DNA from: an uncultured Collinsella sp.
GTDB taxonomy: Bacteria > Actinomycetota > Coriobacteriia > Coriobacteriales > Coriobacteriaceae
Direction: 5' to 3'
Assembly: GCA_900544115.1 (NCBI GenBank)
Contig: UQTW01000010.1
Location: forward strand, 1 to 64,000
DNA length: 64,000 nucleotides
Position 1 is the first letter of the stretch, and each line of letters opens with the position of its first letter. Below the pieces are notes generated by a model that saw nothing but the letters and a program-made list of their open reading frames with translations, had not been told where the DNA came from and did not search any database. The position numbers and the translations under genes were made by a program. Shown here one piece after another: positions 28,000-37,183 of the stretch.

Positions 28000-28642
28000 C
28001 TACAGCGCGGCGACGACCTTGTCGCCCATCGTCGTGGTGCCGAGGATCTTATCTGCCGGGGTGTTGACATCGGCGATGTCACGGGTGCGCCAGCCCTCGT
28101 CGAGCACGCGCGCCACGGCGCTCTCGATCCACGCGGCTTGCTCGCCCATGTCGAGCGCGTAGGTCAGCAGCATCGCCACCGACAAGATTTGAGCCAGCGG
28201 ATTGGCCACGCCGAGCCCCGCGATGTCAGGAGCGCTGCCAGCGCTCGGCCCAAACAGCGATACGCCATCATCCAGCGAGGCAGAGGCAAGCATACCGAGC
28301 GATCCGGTAATCTGAGCCGCCTCATCGGACAGGATGTCGCCGAACATGTTCTCCGTCACCACGACGTCAAAGTCTGCCGGTCGACTGATGAGCTGCATGG
28401 CGGCGTTGTCGACGAGCAGGTCCTCAAGCTCCACGTCGGAGTACTCCTCGTCTTGCACGCGATGCACGATCTCGCGCCACATGCGGCTCGTCTCCAGCAC
28501 GTTGCGCTTGTCAACGCTCGTCACCTTGCCGCGACGTTTGCGCGCCGCCTCAAATGCCTGGCGCGCAATGCGCTCAATCTCGTACTCGCGATACTCCATC
28601 ACGTCGACCGCACGCTGACCGGCCGCACCCGCAGCGCCCGCG
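28000..28642 (-). pseudogene. leuB: 3-isopropylmalate dehydrogenase, C-terminal fragment
   Basis: The last ~205 residues of Leu[81 protein letters not shown]. The active-site motif of the decarboxylating dehydrogenases is intact, but the N-terminal third with the NAD site is gone. At about 28642 it joins, out of frame, to a leuA fragment. A TTG could start translation at 28665, but no sensible ribosome site exists. Non-functional. Confidence 0.9.
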
Positions 28643-29206
28643 CAGGTCACGGATGCGGGCGCCAAAGTCCCACGGCATGTTGTAGCCCATCGTATCGGGG
28701 ATGTTCACGACCGTGGCACCGGCCTTTACGGCCGCCTCGATAATGCGCACCAGAAACTCCTGATCGGAGCGGCCGGCATCCTCGGCATAAAACTCAACAT
28801 CGTCAACGAACTTGCGAGCATGTTTGACGGCATGGATCGCTCACTCAATTGCCCTTTCCTCAGTCATATGGAGCTTGTCGCGCAGGTGACTGGTGCTCAC
28901 ACCCAGCCCTGTATGGATACGGGGCCTCTGGGCCGTTTTGAGCGCCTCTGCAGCCACTTCGATATCCCTGTCGACAGTGCGCGTCAGGCCGCATACCGTG
29001 CATCGGTCGCCCGCAATCTTGCCAATCTCCTGTACGGAGCGAAAGTCACCAGGACTCGAGATGGGAAAGCCCGCCTCGATAACGTCCACGTTCATGCGCA
29101 CCAGCTGGCGGGCGATGAAGAGCTTTTCCTCGGTATTCATGCTGGCGCCCGGCGACTGCTCACCGTCGCACAGGGTGGCGTCAAAGATTGTGATTTTGCG
29201 GCTTAT
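28643..29206 (-). pseudogene. leuA: 2-isopropylmalate synthase, N-terminal fragment
   Basis: Clear LeuA N-terminus: [35 protein letters not shown], then after an in-frame TGA (in place of an Arg-type codon after TEERAIE) [20 protein letters not shown] and [20 protein letters not shown]. The rest of leuA, and presumably leuC, leuD and the 5' part of leuB, are deleted. AGGAGG is present, but the codon where ATG is expected reads ATA (29204-29206). Three independent lesions, so surely dead. Confidence 0.92.
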
Positions 29207-29271
29207 ATGTTCCTCCTGATTGACCGTTTTATGACAGATGGCTTTCAGGAGAGAGAGAAGGCCTAGAGATA

Positions 29272-29329
29272 GAAAAATACCCGTGTCGCTCATCACGCCT
29301 GAAAGCGGAAGACGATAGCGCACCCGGGT
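29272..29329 (-). terminator. Attenuator of the leu leader
   Basis: Minus strand ACCCGGGTGCGCT pairs (one bulge, one mismatch) with AGCGACACGGGT, followed by ATTTTTCT. It lies between the leader peptide stop and the leuA ribosome site, the place expected of an amino-acid attenuator. Confidence 0.75.
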
Positions 29330-29359
29330 ACAACAAATCGTTATAGCGAGATTACAACC

Positions 29360-29419
29360 CTAGCGCGCTATCCAATCTAGTAGCGCTAGGCCTAGGAGCT
29401 GTTGCGTGTTCTTAAACAT
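29360..29419 (-). CDS. leuL: Leucine operon leader peptide
   Basis: 19 residues, MFKNTQQLLGLALLDWIAR, with GGGAG about 8 nt upstream. Five leucines, four encoded by CTA, a rare codon in this G+C-rich genome. Ribosome stalling at these codons when charged tRNA-Leu is scarce would prevent the downstream attenuator from forming. Classic leucine-sensing leader, now in front of broken leuA/leuB. Possible promoter: TTGTGT, 17 nt, TAGTAC on the minus strand. Confidence 0.85.
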   Translation of the reverse strand: MFKNTQQLLGLALLDWIAR

Positions 29420-29475
29420 GTTGGGCTCCCTTCGGCCTCGGGTAGTACTACATCGCGCTAAAGTACAACACAAGT

Positions 29476-29515
29476 AAAACCACCACAAGGGTGCCTGTCC
29501 CCTTCGTGGTGGTTT
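29476..29515. repeat. Dispersed terminator-like hairpin repeat, inverted copy
   Basis: AAAACCACCACAAGGGTGCC with TGTCCCCTTCGTGGTGGTTT: the same unit as at 23019, 25753 and 27766 in reverse orientation, upstream of the leu leader and after rplA. Confidence 0.8.
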
Positions 29516-29522
29516 CGTTGAC

Positions 29523-29569
29523 TCAAAAGCAAGAGACCCGGTCCTGCACGAGGCAGAACCGGGTCTCTT
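29523..29569 (-). terminator. Terminator of rplKA
   Basis: Minus strand AAGAGACCCGGT / ACCGGGTCTCTT hairpin followed by GCTTTTG, 35 nt after rplA. Confidence 0.88.
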
Positions 29570-29605
29570 TAGCAATGCTTGCTTTGCTCAGGCAGTAACT
29601 GTTAG

Positions 29606-30313
29606 TTACTCAGCCAGGAAGTCGCGCTGGATAGCGGGATCGACCTTGACGCCAGGGCCCATGGTGGAAGACACGGAGATGGACTTGACGTACTTGCCCT
29701 TAGCAGAAGAGGGCTTGACGCGCAGGATCTCGGTGTACAGGGCAGCGTAGTTCTCGACGAGCTGCTGCTCGGTGAAGGACTTCTTGCCCAGGGGCACGTG
29801 GCAGATGCCGTAGCGGTCGGCGCGGTACTCAACGCGGCCAGCCTTGAGCTCGGAGACCATCTTGGCGACGTCCATGGTCACGGTGCCGAGCTTGGGGTTC
29901 GGCATGAGGCCACGGGGACCAAGGATCTTACCGATGCGGCCAACCTTGGCCATCATGTTCGGCGTAGCGATAGCGGCGTCGAAGTTGATCTCGCCCTTCT
30001 GAATCTGGGCGACAAGCTCGTCGGAACCGATGATGTCGGCGCCGGCAGCCTCAGCCTCGCGGGCCTTCTCGCCCTCGGCGAAGACGGCAACACGAACGGT
30101 CTTGCCGGTGCCGTGGGGCAGGGAGATGGAACCACGGATGTTCTGGTCAGCCTTACGAGTATCGATGCCCAGACGGAAGTGGGCCTCGACGGTCTCGTCG
30201 AACTTGGCGGTGTCGAGCTCCTTGATGAGCTTGGCAGCCTGAAGGGGGGTGTAGAGCGTGGCGCGGTCGATCTTCTCGGCAGCGGCGTTATAGCTCTTAC
30301 CATGCTTAGCCAT
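29606..30313 (-). CDS. rplA: 50S ribosomal protein L1
   Basis: 235 residues. Binds 23S rRNA at the L1 stalk and can bind its own mRNA as a repressor. Diagnostic blocks: [48 protein letters not shown]. The second of two close ATG codons is chosen: it lies 8 nt after AGGAGG. Follows rplK on the minus strand with a 117-nt gap and ends at a strong terminator. Confidence 0.98.
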   Translation of the reverse strand: MAKHGKSYNAAAEKIDRATLYTPLQAAKLIKELDTAKFDETVEAHFRLGIDTRKADQNIRGSISLPHGTGKTVRVAVFAEGEKAREAEAAGADIIGSDELVAQIQKGEINFDAAIATPNMMAKVGRIGKILGPRGLMPNPKLGTVTMDVAKMVSELKAGRVEYRADRYGICHVPLGKKSFTEQQLVENYAALYTEILRVKPSSAKGKYVKSISVSSTMGPGVKVDPAIQRDFLAE

Positions 30314-30430
30314 GTGCATTACCTCCTGTGGTTAAACGGGCGTGAGCCCTCCCACATCGTATCGTGTGCCCTATTGCACACATTTAACGGGCGCCCCGGT
30401 CGGAGCACCCGTCATTACCTAAAGAAATCG

Positions 30431-30859
30431 CTACTCAGCGATGGTGACGCCCATGGAACGGGCGGTACCGGCGATGATCTTCTTGGCGGCGTCAATGTCG
30501 TTGGCATTGAGGTCCGGCATCTTAATCTCGGCGATCTTGGTGAGCTGCTCCTGGGAGAGCTGACCGACCTTGTCGGCCTGGGGCTTAGCGGAACCAGACT
30601 TGAGGTTCAGCTCCTTCTTGATGAGGTGAGCCGCCGGCGGGGTCTTGGTGATGAAGGAGAAGGACTTATCCTCGTAGACAGAGATCTCAACGGGGATGAT
30701 GTCGCCCTTCTTGTCCTGCGTCTCGGCGTTAAAGGCCTGGCAGAACTGCATGATGTTCACGCCAGCAGCGCCCAGGGCGGGACCGACGGGAGGAGCGGGG
30801 TTAGCTGCACCAGCAGGAATCTGGAGCTTAATGACGTTGGCAACCTTCTTCTCAGCCAT
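30431..30859 (-). CDS. rplK: 50S ribosomal protein L11
   Basis: 142 residues. [20 protein letters not shown] with [15 protein letters not shown] is the L11 N-terminal domain (GTPase-associated centre), and the C-terminal domain binds 23S rRNA ([28 protein letters not shown]). Start chosen 6 nt after AAAGGA. Gene order nusG-rplK-rplA is the common one. Confidence 0.98.
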   Translation of the reverse strand: MAEKKVANVIKLQIPAGAANPAPPVGPALGAAGVNIMQFCQAFNAETQDKKGDIIPVEISVYEDKSFSFITKTPPAAHLIKKELNLKSGSAKPQADKVGQLSQEQLTKIAEIKMPDLNANDIDAAKKIIAGTARSMGVTIAE

Positions 30860-30979
30860 GGTCATTCCTTTCGAATCACGAGTGTGAAGTACTTGCTATA
30901 TCGTAAGCACGCACGTGTTAGAAGCACTCCTGAGATGAGCAGTCACAGAAGAAGCACGCTCGCGCGAACGGACGAAAAC

Positions 30980-31516
30980 TTAAGCGATGACAGCGACCTG
31001 GTTAAAGTCGAGCTCGACCGGCGTCTCGCGGCCAAAGATCATCAGCGTGACCTTGAGCTTGCCAGCCTCGGTGTTAACCTCGGAGACCTTGCCATCAAAG
31101 TCGGTAAGCGGGCCATCGGTGACGCGGACGGACGTGCCGACCTGAATATCGACCGAGGTGCGCTTGGGCGAATCGCCCTTACCGGGACGACGAGTCATCT
31201 TGTTGTACTCGTCGCGGGAAAGCGGAGCGGGCTTGCCGTTGCCGCCCAGGAAACCGGTGACGCCAGGCGTGTTACGAACGCACGTCCAAGCATCGTCATC
31301 CATCTCCATGCGGACCAGGACATAACCCGGGAAGATCTTGGAATCCTTGGTCTCACGCTTGCCACCCTCTTTAATCTCGGTGACACGCTCCATAGGAATC
31401 TCGATATCAAAGATACGGTCCTGCATGCCCATAGTCTCGATGCGATGCTCGAGATCGGACTTAACGCGGTTCTCGTATCCAGAGTAAGTGTGAACGACGT
31501 ACCAACGCTTAGACAT
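30980..31516 (-). CDS. nusG: Transcription termination/antitermination factor NusG
   Basis: 178 residues. NGN domain RWYVVHTYSGYENRVKSDLE ... FPGYVLVRMEMDDDAW, NTPGVTGFLG, and C-terminal KOW domain GTSVRVTDGPLTDFDGKVSE. Binds RNA polymerase and couples transcription with translation or Rho. 3 nt after secE. Confidence 0.98.
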   Translation of the reverse strand: MSKRWYVVHTYSGYENRVKSDLEHRIETMGMQDRIFDIEIPMERVTEIKEGGKRETKDSKIFPGYVLVRMEMDDDAWTCVRNTPGVTGFLGGNGKPAPLSRDEYNKMTRRPGKGDSPKRTSVDIQVGTSVRVTDGPLTDFDGKVSEVNTEAGKLKVTLMIFGRETPVELDFNQVAVIA

Positions 31517-31519
31517 GGT

Positions 31520-31858
31520 TTAGCCCCTCAATCCAGAGAACAGAGCAAGAGCCTCGCCAAAGCCAGCATCGAGCAGAGCGATGACGACGCCGACGACGAT
31601 CAGAGAAGCGCAAACGACGACCGAGTAGTTCACGAGCTCCTTCTTATCGGGCCACGTGACACGCTTCATCTCGGACTTCACCGAAGCGAAATACTTCTTG
31701 GTGCGGGCGAAGAAACCAGGCTTCTCGTTCTTCTTGGACTTCGCAGCCTTCTCGTTCTTCTTGGCAACGGCCTTCTTGGCCTCAACCTTGGAGTTGGCGG
31801 CAGCGTTATTGGCAGGTGCCGGCTGCTGAGCCTTCTTCTTGTTCTTCTTGTTGGCCAT
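31520..31858 (-). CDS. secE: Preprotein translocase subunit SecE
   Basis: 112 residues. A long Lys/Ala-rich N-terminal tail (1-50), then the conserved amphipathic helix SVKSEMKRVTWPDKKELVNY and one membrane helix. Part of the SecYEG channel. Directly upstream of nusG. Confidence 0.96.
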   Translation of the reverse strand: MANKKNKKKAQQPAPANNAAANSKVEAKKAVAKKNEKAAKSKKNEKPGFFARTKKYFASVKSEMKRVTWPDKKELVNYSVVVCASLIVVGVVIALLDAGFGEALALFSGLRG

Positions 31859-31934
31859 TTGGGTTACCTCCGCGCAATGCGCTTATACATGAGTAAACCG
31901 TAAGCCCCCAATTGGGAGCTTACGGAATAATGAC

Positions 31935-32010
31935 TGGCACGCCAGGAAGGACTCGAACCCTCAACACTCGGTTTTGGAGACCGATGCTCTACCAATTGAA
32001 CTACTGGCGT
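31935..32010 (-). tRNA. tRNA-Trp(CCA)
   Basis: Cloverleaf on the minus strand; acceptor ACGCCAG/CTGGCGT, anticodon loop CTCCAAA with anticodon CCA, T-arm GGTTCGAGTCC, encoded CCA end. Between rpmG and secE, as in many actinobacteria. Confidence 0.97.
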
Positions 32011-32023
32011 ATGTGACTAGAGA

Positions 32024-32173
32024 CTAGCGAGTCTCTTTGTGCAGCGTGTGGTGACGGCACCAGGGGCAATACTTCTTGATCTCCATACGATCAGGCATGG
32101 TCGACTTGTTCTTGGTGGTCGTATAGTTGCGGCGCTTGCACTCAGTGCACGCAAGAGTAACTAGAGTACGCAT
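32024..32173 (-). CDS. rpmG: 50S ribosomal protein L33
   Basis: 49 residues, [20 protein letters not shown] then [20 protein letters not shown] and HHTLHKETR. Both CxxC pairs of the zinc ribbon are present, so this is the zinc-binding (C+) form. Too short to show in ordinary open-frame lists. The 14-nt gap to tRNA-Trp suggests one transcript rpmG-trnW-secE-nusG. The 32174-32390 stretch upstream holds no gene. Confidence 0.96.
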   Translation of the reverse strand: MRTLVTLACTECKRRNYTTTKNKSTMPDRMEIKKYCPWCRHHTLHKETR

Positions 32174-32390
32174 GTATCCTGAACCTTTCATTTCCGCCCC
32201 GTACGGGCACGAGTTGTTACTTTATCAGCTCCACGTAAGTGCTGTCAATGAAAACCTCGAGTCAATTGGTTCTCGGTGGATCCATTCATATTTGGAACAC
32301 ATCAATGAAGCCATCGAGATCTAATCAATCCCTCGCGCTTGGCTTATGGGCGAGCTAAGCGCAATCGGCAGGGAATAAGCCCCGCGTAGA

Positions 32391-32433
32391 AAAGAACCCG
32401 GCACCCTATAAGTGCCGGGTTCTCTAAGTCAGC
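32391..32433 (-). terminator. Terminator of tuf
   Basis: Minus strand AGAACCCGGCAC / GTGCCGGGTTCT hairpin followed by TTTCT, directly after the tuf stop. Confidence 0.92.
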
Positions 32434-32450
32434 TATATCAAAGAGCTTAT

Positions 32451-33641
32451 TTACTCAATGATCGTGGAGACGATGCCCGAACCGACGGTGTGGCCACCCT
32501 CGCGGATAGCGAAGCGCAGGCCCTCCTCCATGGCGATCGGGTGAATAAGGTCGCCCTCGATGGTGATGTGGTCACCAGGCATAGCCATCTCGGTGCCCTC
32601 GGGGAGCTTGACCGTACCGGTAACGTCGGTGGTACGGAAGTAGAACTGAGGACGATAACCATCGAAGAACGGGGTGTGACGGCCGCCCTCCTCCTTGGTC
32701 AGAACGTAAATCTCACCGGTGAACTTGGTATGCGGGGTAACCGAACCGGGCTTGCAGAGAACCTGGCCGCGCTCGATGTCCTCGCGCTTGATGCCGCGGA
32801 GCAGCAGACCGACGTTGTCGCCAGCCTCGCAGAAGTCCATGGACTTACGGAACATCTCGATACCGGTAACGACGGTGTTCTGGGTATCCTTGATGCCGAC
32901 GATCTCGACGGGCTCGTTGAGCTTAAGCTCACCGCGCTCGACACGGCCGGTAGCAACGGTACCACGGCCGGAGATGGTCATAACGTCCTCAACAGCCATC
33001 AGGAACGGAAGGTCGTTGTTACGAGCAGGCGTCGGGATGTACTCGTCGACAGCGTTCATGAGCTCGCGAATGGCGTCCATCCACTTGGCGTCGCCCTCGA
33101 GAGCGCCCAGAGCGGAACCACGGATGACGGGGATGTCGTCGCCGGGGAAATCGTACTCGGAGAGGAGCTCACGGGTCTCCATCTCGACGAGGTCGATGAG
33201 CTCGTCATCGTCGACCATGTCGCACTTGTTCAGGAAGACGACGATGTAGGGAACGCCGACCTGACGGGCGAGCAGGATGTGCTCGCGAGTCTGAGCCATG
33301 GGGCCGTCGGTAGCGGCGATGACCAGGATAGCGCCGTCCATCTGAGCAGCACCGGAGATCATGTTCTTGACGTAGTCAGCGTGGCCCGGGCAGTCAACGT
33401 GAGCGTAGTGACGGGCAGCGGTCTCGTACTCGACGTGGGAGACGGAGATCGTAATGCCGCGCTCGCGCTCCTCGGGAGCCTTGTCGATGTTCTCGAACGC
33501 AGTGAAGTCAGCCTTGCAGCCCTCGGTCTCAGAGAGAACCTTGGTGATGGCGGCGGTCAGCGTGGTCTTGCCGTGGTCGACGTGACCAATGGTGCCGATG
33601 TTAACATGCGGCTTAGTGCGCTCAAACTTCTCTTTGGCCAT
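32451..33641 (-). CDS. tuf: Translation elongation factor Tu
   Basis: 396 residues; delivers aminoacyl-tRNA to the ribosome. G1 [10 protein letters not shown]2 RERGITI, G3 [13 protein letters not shown]4 NKCD, G5 SAL; domains 2 and 3 complete, ending [16 protein letters not shown] before the ATG. Preceded on the strand by three tRNAs and not by fusA, so it is separate from the str operon. Confidence 0.99.
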   Translation of the reverse strand: MAKEKFERTKPHVNIGTIGHVDHGKTTLTAAITKVLSETEGCKADFTAFENIDKAPEERERGITISVSHVEYETAARHYAHVDCPGHADYVKNMISGAAQMDGAILVIAATDGPMAQTREHILLARQVGVPYIVVFLNKCDMVDDDELIDLVEMETRELLSEYDFPGDDIPVIRGSALGALEGDAKWMDAIRELMNAVDEYIPTPARNNDLPFLMAVEDVMTISGRGTVATGRVERGELKLNEPVEIVGIKDTQNTVVTGIEMFRKSMDFCEAGDNVGLLLRGIKREDIERGQVLCKPGSVTPHTKFTGEIYVLTKEEGGRHTPFFDGYRPQFYFRTTDVTGTVKLPEGTEMAMPGDHITIEGDLIHPIAMEEGLRFAIREGGHTVGSGIVSTIIE

Positions 33642-33737
33642 AAAGCCCTCCTCTTAACAGGTCGTCCCCGGACGGGACTTTGCCTTTATACCATAGTGGC
33701 CTCTCAACATACTATTGAGAAGCCACCGTGTTACCTA

Positions 33738-33814
33738 TGGTAGCGGTGACTGGATTCGAACCAGTGACGCCACGGGTATGAACCGTGTGCTCTAACCAAC
33801 TGAGCTACACCGCC
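33738..33814 (-). tRNA. tRNA-Met(CAT)
   Basis: GGCGGTGTAGCTCAGTTGG start, anticodon loop TTCATAC with CAT, T-arm TGGTTCGAATCCA, encoded CCA. G1 pairs in a G-U with T72, and the D-arm looks elongator-like. Confidence 0.95.
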
Positions 33815-33817
33815 GGA

Positions 33818-33893
33818 TGGAGCCTGCAACCAGACTTGAACTGGTGACCTCTTCGTTACCAACGAAGTGCTCTACCGACTGAGCTATACAGGC
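33818..33893 (-). tRNA. tRNA-Thr(GGT)
   Basis: GCCTGTATAGCTCAGTCGG start, anticodon loop TTGGTAA with GGT, acceptor complement GCAGGC, encoded CCA. Confidence 0.96.
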
Positions 33894-33903
33894 ACTTGAC
33901 GGG

Positions 33904-33985
33904 TGGGAGCTATAGGATTCGAACCTATGTAGGCAGAGCCAACGGGTTTACAGCCCGTCCCCATTAACCACTCGGGCAAACTCCC
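33904..33985 (-). tRNA. tRNA-Tyr(GTA)
   Basis: Class II tRNA with a long variable arm; GGGAGTTTGCCCGAGTGG start, anticodon loop CTGTAAA with GTA, acceptor complement AGCTCCC. CCA is not encoded. First of the Tyr-Thr-Met cluster upstream of tuf. Confidence 0.95.
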
Positions 33986-34310
33986 AATCGTTCAAGTATC
34001 CGCAGGTTCTTTGGTCTTTTGGACCGCCGCCCCCGCGAACGAAAAAGATAATACGATGCAACCTTGGGGGCTGTCAACGAAAACCTCTAGATACACGGCC
34101 CCGGGCGTATCTATAGCCCCGTGACCTGCGGTTTTGTTGAGTTTGGATATGAAGGACGCTGGATTTGCATATAGCGGTAACATTTCCCGAGGGAACACTT
34201 TGGCGTAGTGGAGTGAGCCTGCAGATTATTACTTCGATAACGACTCATTTGCACCTATATATAGGTCGAGATCGAGCTTCCCAGACAGAAGATTGCTCTT
34301 CCCAGGCAAA

Positions 34311-34437
34311 ATCGAGCGTGGATTTTCTTCCGTTTGAAATCGAGCGTGGATAATCTCCCACTTTTGACGTGCCACTGGGCCCAATGTGGCAGATTATCCA
34401 CGCTCATTCACTAAGCGGGAGATTTTCCACGCTCGCA
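34311..34437. repeat. Nested palindromes with the GAGCGTGGAT(A/T) motif
   Basis: Perfect 15-bp arms GAGCGTGGATAATCT (34342-34356) and AGATTATCCACGCTC (34391-34405), flanked by a further direct copy (34313) and a further inverted copy (34418-34433) of the same motif. The stretch 33986-34488 contains no gene that I can support. Confidence 0.75.
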
Positions 34438-34488
34438 TGTCCGAAAATCCTCGCTCACGCAGAGCATTCAGACATCTCACCGCTTCCG

Positions 34489-34702
34489 TCTCAATCTGTA
34501 ACAGCAAGAGGCCCATTCCTCTCCTATCTGTTACAGATTGAGACATTTACCAACCAACCCAACCATCTATCTAAATCTGTAACAGTAAGAACGGTTTTCC
34601 TCTCCTATCTGTTACAGATTGAGACATTTGTTGACCGGACAAGATCTTTATCTCATTCTGTAACGGCTAGACAGTCATTTCCCCAGTTGTTACAGATTGA
34701 GA
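34489..34702. repeat. Three copies of the TCTCAATCTGTAACAG palindrome
   Basis: Copies 34489-34543, 34570-34624 and 34650-34702, each with arms TCTCAATCTGTAACAG / CTGTTACAGATTGAGA or small variants and an unrelated centre of about 22-25 nt. Directly beside the trailer end of the CRISPR array; two more copies lie on the other side of the cas genes. Confidence 0.87.
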
Positions 34703-34761
34703 ATGTCTATTGCGTGCCTATTGATCCGCCTTTCGATATCACACGACAGCCATGTCGCCAC

Positions 34762-35226
<465 letters not shown>

Positions 35227-35517
35227 CTAGACAATTAGCGAAGCCTCAGGGTCATAAGGTTTCTTCGCACCAAAATGCTCCACCTTTCTTTGCCAATTCT
35301 TCCCGAGGTTATATACGCGCAGGCTATCTTTTGACTCATCAATAACAGACCGGAGCTCGCTTTTCATTTTTTCAAGCTGTCCGGAATCCACCATGCACTC
35401 AAACACGGAGCACTGAACGCGCTGACCATAGCGCAAGCATATTTTAGACACGCGCCTAAGCCGAGAGGTGCCCGATAAATCCGATGTCGAGACGTCGTAG
35501 GAAACCAAAACGTACAT
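35227..35517 (-). CDS. cas2: CRISPR-associated protein Cas2
   Basis: 96 residues, MYVLVSYDVSTSDLSG start with the catalytic-type Asp of Cas2. Works with Cas1 in spacer integration. The ATG lies 3 nt after the cas1 stop, with GGAGATAGCC before it; five extra N-terminal codons were dropped. Last gene before the array. Confidence 0.96.
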   Translation of the reverse strand: MYVLVSYDVSTSDLSGTSRLRRVSKICLRYGQRVQCSVFECMVDSGQLEKMKSELRSVIDESKDSLRVYNLGKNWQRKVEHFGAKKPYDPEASLIV

Positions 35518-35519
35518 GG

Positions 35520-36545
35520 CTATCTCCAACAAAAAGCGGGATAGTCATTCATATCCCCGCGCAAATAACGCGAGAGCAACTGCGCTTGGACAAACGGAAG
35601 CAGTCCAATTTTGACCTTTTCATCCAGGAAAGGATGTTTGATTTCTTCTTGCTTCCTTTTTTGCCAAGCATCCAGAACGCGCTTAAGCGCCGCATCGCTA
35701 AAGAAGCAACCTCCGCCAGCATCGAACTCAAAATCTGTCTTATTCAGTTGTCCGCGATTGAATAGCGCTACTACAAATCGGTCAATCAGAGGAGCGCGAA
35801 ACTCCTCAAGCACATCAAGTGCCAGACTCGCCCTTCCCGGCCTCGGCTGATGGTAGAAACCCATCTGAGGATCAAGGCCAACGGACTCGCACGCCGTAGC
35901 TATCTCACGAGATGCCAGGGTGTAGAAAAACGATAGTGATGCATTGACGGGATCTTTTGGCGGCCTTCTATTTCTGCCAACAAATTCGACACGGACTTCT
36001 TTATCCCTAATTAACGGGGGAAACGAATCGAAATAGCCGTGGGCGGCATCCCCTTCCACACCTAGCAGTTCCTCACGCGACGCTACAGAGCCCAGCGTTT
36101 CCAATCCATTGGAAAACGTATCAATCGCATTTGAGAGACCATCTCCGTTCTCGGGGTGCTCTCGCTTATGTCGCAGCAATACCGCGCGTGAATTATAAAA
36201 CTTCGCCGCCATGAATCGTTTAGCTAGCACGAGCGATCGGGTCGGGTCCGCCGCCACCTCATATTGAGCTTTTCTCAAAAGCACGTTCCCCGACACCGGA
36301 CCCTCAACTCGGGCGGCGAATCTCCCCTTCTCATCGAGAACAGACACCGAGATGCCCCTCGCGGCACACGCATACAAAAGTGGAGCACTCGCACCCGCAT
36401 AGTTAAATAGAACAATGCCCTCGAGCAGATGAAGAGGAACCCTTAATACCTCCTTGCCGTCAACTCGAACACATGCGTTGTCGTCCTTCTTGCAAACATA
36501 GGCATCCTTGTTCGTAACGTAAAGCGTGTTGAGCAGCTTTTTCAT
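35520..36545 (-). CDS. cas1: CRISPR-associated endonuclease Cas1, type I-C
   Basis: 341 residues, integrase of the adaptation complex. MKKLLNTLYVTNKDAYVCKK start; LLGVEGDAAHGYFDSF has the conserved Glu, and QMGFYHQPRPGRASLALDVL plus EEFRAPLIDRFV hold the conserved His and Asp region. 12 nt downstream of cas4. Confidence 0.97.
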   Translation of the reverse strand: MKKLLNTLYVTNKDAYVCKKDDNACVRVDGKEVLRVPLHLLEGIVLFNYAGASAPLLYACAARGISVSVLDEKGRFAARVEGPVSGNVLLRKAQYEVAADPTRSLVLAKRFMAAKFYNSRAVLLRHKREHPENGDGLSNAIDTFSNGLETLGSVASREELLGVEGDAAHGYFDSFPPLIRDKEVRVEFVGRNRRPPKDPVNASLSFFYTLASREIATACESVGLDPQMGFYHQPRPGRASLALDVLEEFRAPLIDRFVVALFNRGQLNKTDFEFDAGGGCFFSDAALKRVLDAWQKRKQEEIKHPFLDEKVKIGLLPFVQAQLLSRYLRGDMNDYPAFCWR

Positions 36546-36557
36546 CTTTCGTTCCCC

Positions 36558-37181
36558 TCACAACTCCAGACCCATCCGCTTCAAATAGTCACGAGCGTCA
36601 ACGCCGCAGATATCTGGAAGGCATTTATCCACCAAAGAGCACCTTCGGCACTTATGGCTTCTAAGCGGCAGCGGGGTTTTCCGTTGCTCAAACAACGAGT
36701 GCATTCTTTGGCACAGCTGTTTGACTCTTTTCTTTAAAGCGAAATCAATGTCAACTTTTTCTCTTCGTCGTGTTTCACCATAGAACAGATACCCCTCATC
36801 GATTGAAAGGCCCAGCATTTCCTCGAGGCACATTGCCTGTGCCGCCACTTGGATCCGGTCCCAATCTTCGATTTTTGGCTTACCTACCTTGTATTCAACC
36901 GGACGAACAGAACCGCCTTCAGCACCGAGCCTGTATTCGACAATATCGGCTATGCCATAGATTCCTAAAGAATGGCTAACAAGCCTGACCCTTCGCTCGC
37001 AACGAAAACCCCGCAGCGTTGAATATCCCTTAGTGTCAGCACGAGCGTGAAACAGATCCCCTCGAACCGTATCGAAGCTATCAGACCACTCCTGCTCAAG
37101 ATGGATCAGAGCCCACTGACGCTCACAGTATGCAATATGCTGTAGCCCAGAAAGCGCCAGCAGGTCATCATCACCAAACAT
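36558..37181 (-). CDS. cas4: CRISPR-associated exonuclease Cas4
   Basis: 207 residues, RecB-like nuclease that trims prespacers and checks the PAM. SGLQHIAYCERQWALIHLE has the first iron-sulfur cysteine, PVEYKVGKPKIEDW the nuclease motif (E-x-K), and CRRCSLVDKCLPDIC the remaining cysteines. 2 nt after cas7. Confidence 0.95.
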   Translation of the reverse strand: MFGDDDLLALSGLQHIAYCERQWALIHLEQEWSDSFDTVRGDLFHARADTKGYSTLRGFRCERRVRLVSHSLGIYGIADIVEYRLGAEGGSVRPVEYKVGKPKIEDWDRIQVAAQAMCLEEMLGLSIDEGYLFYGETRRREKVDIDFALKKRVKQLCQRMHSLFEQRKTPLPLRSHKCRRCSLVDKCLPDICGVDARDYLKRMGLEL

Positions 37182-37183
37182 AG

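Noticed and set aside
29798..31903. 701-codon plus-strand open frame
   Set aside because: Spans rplA, rplK, nusG and secE in antisense; not a gene.
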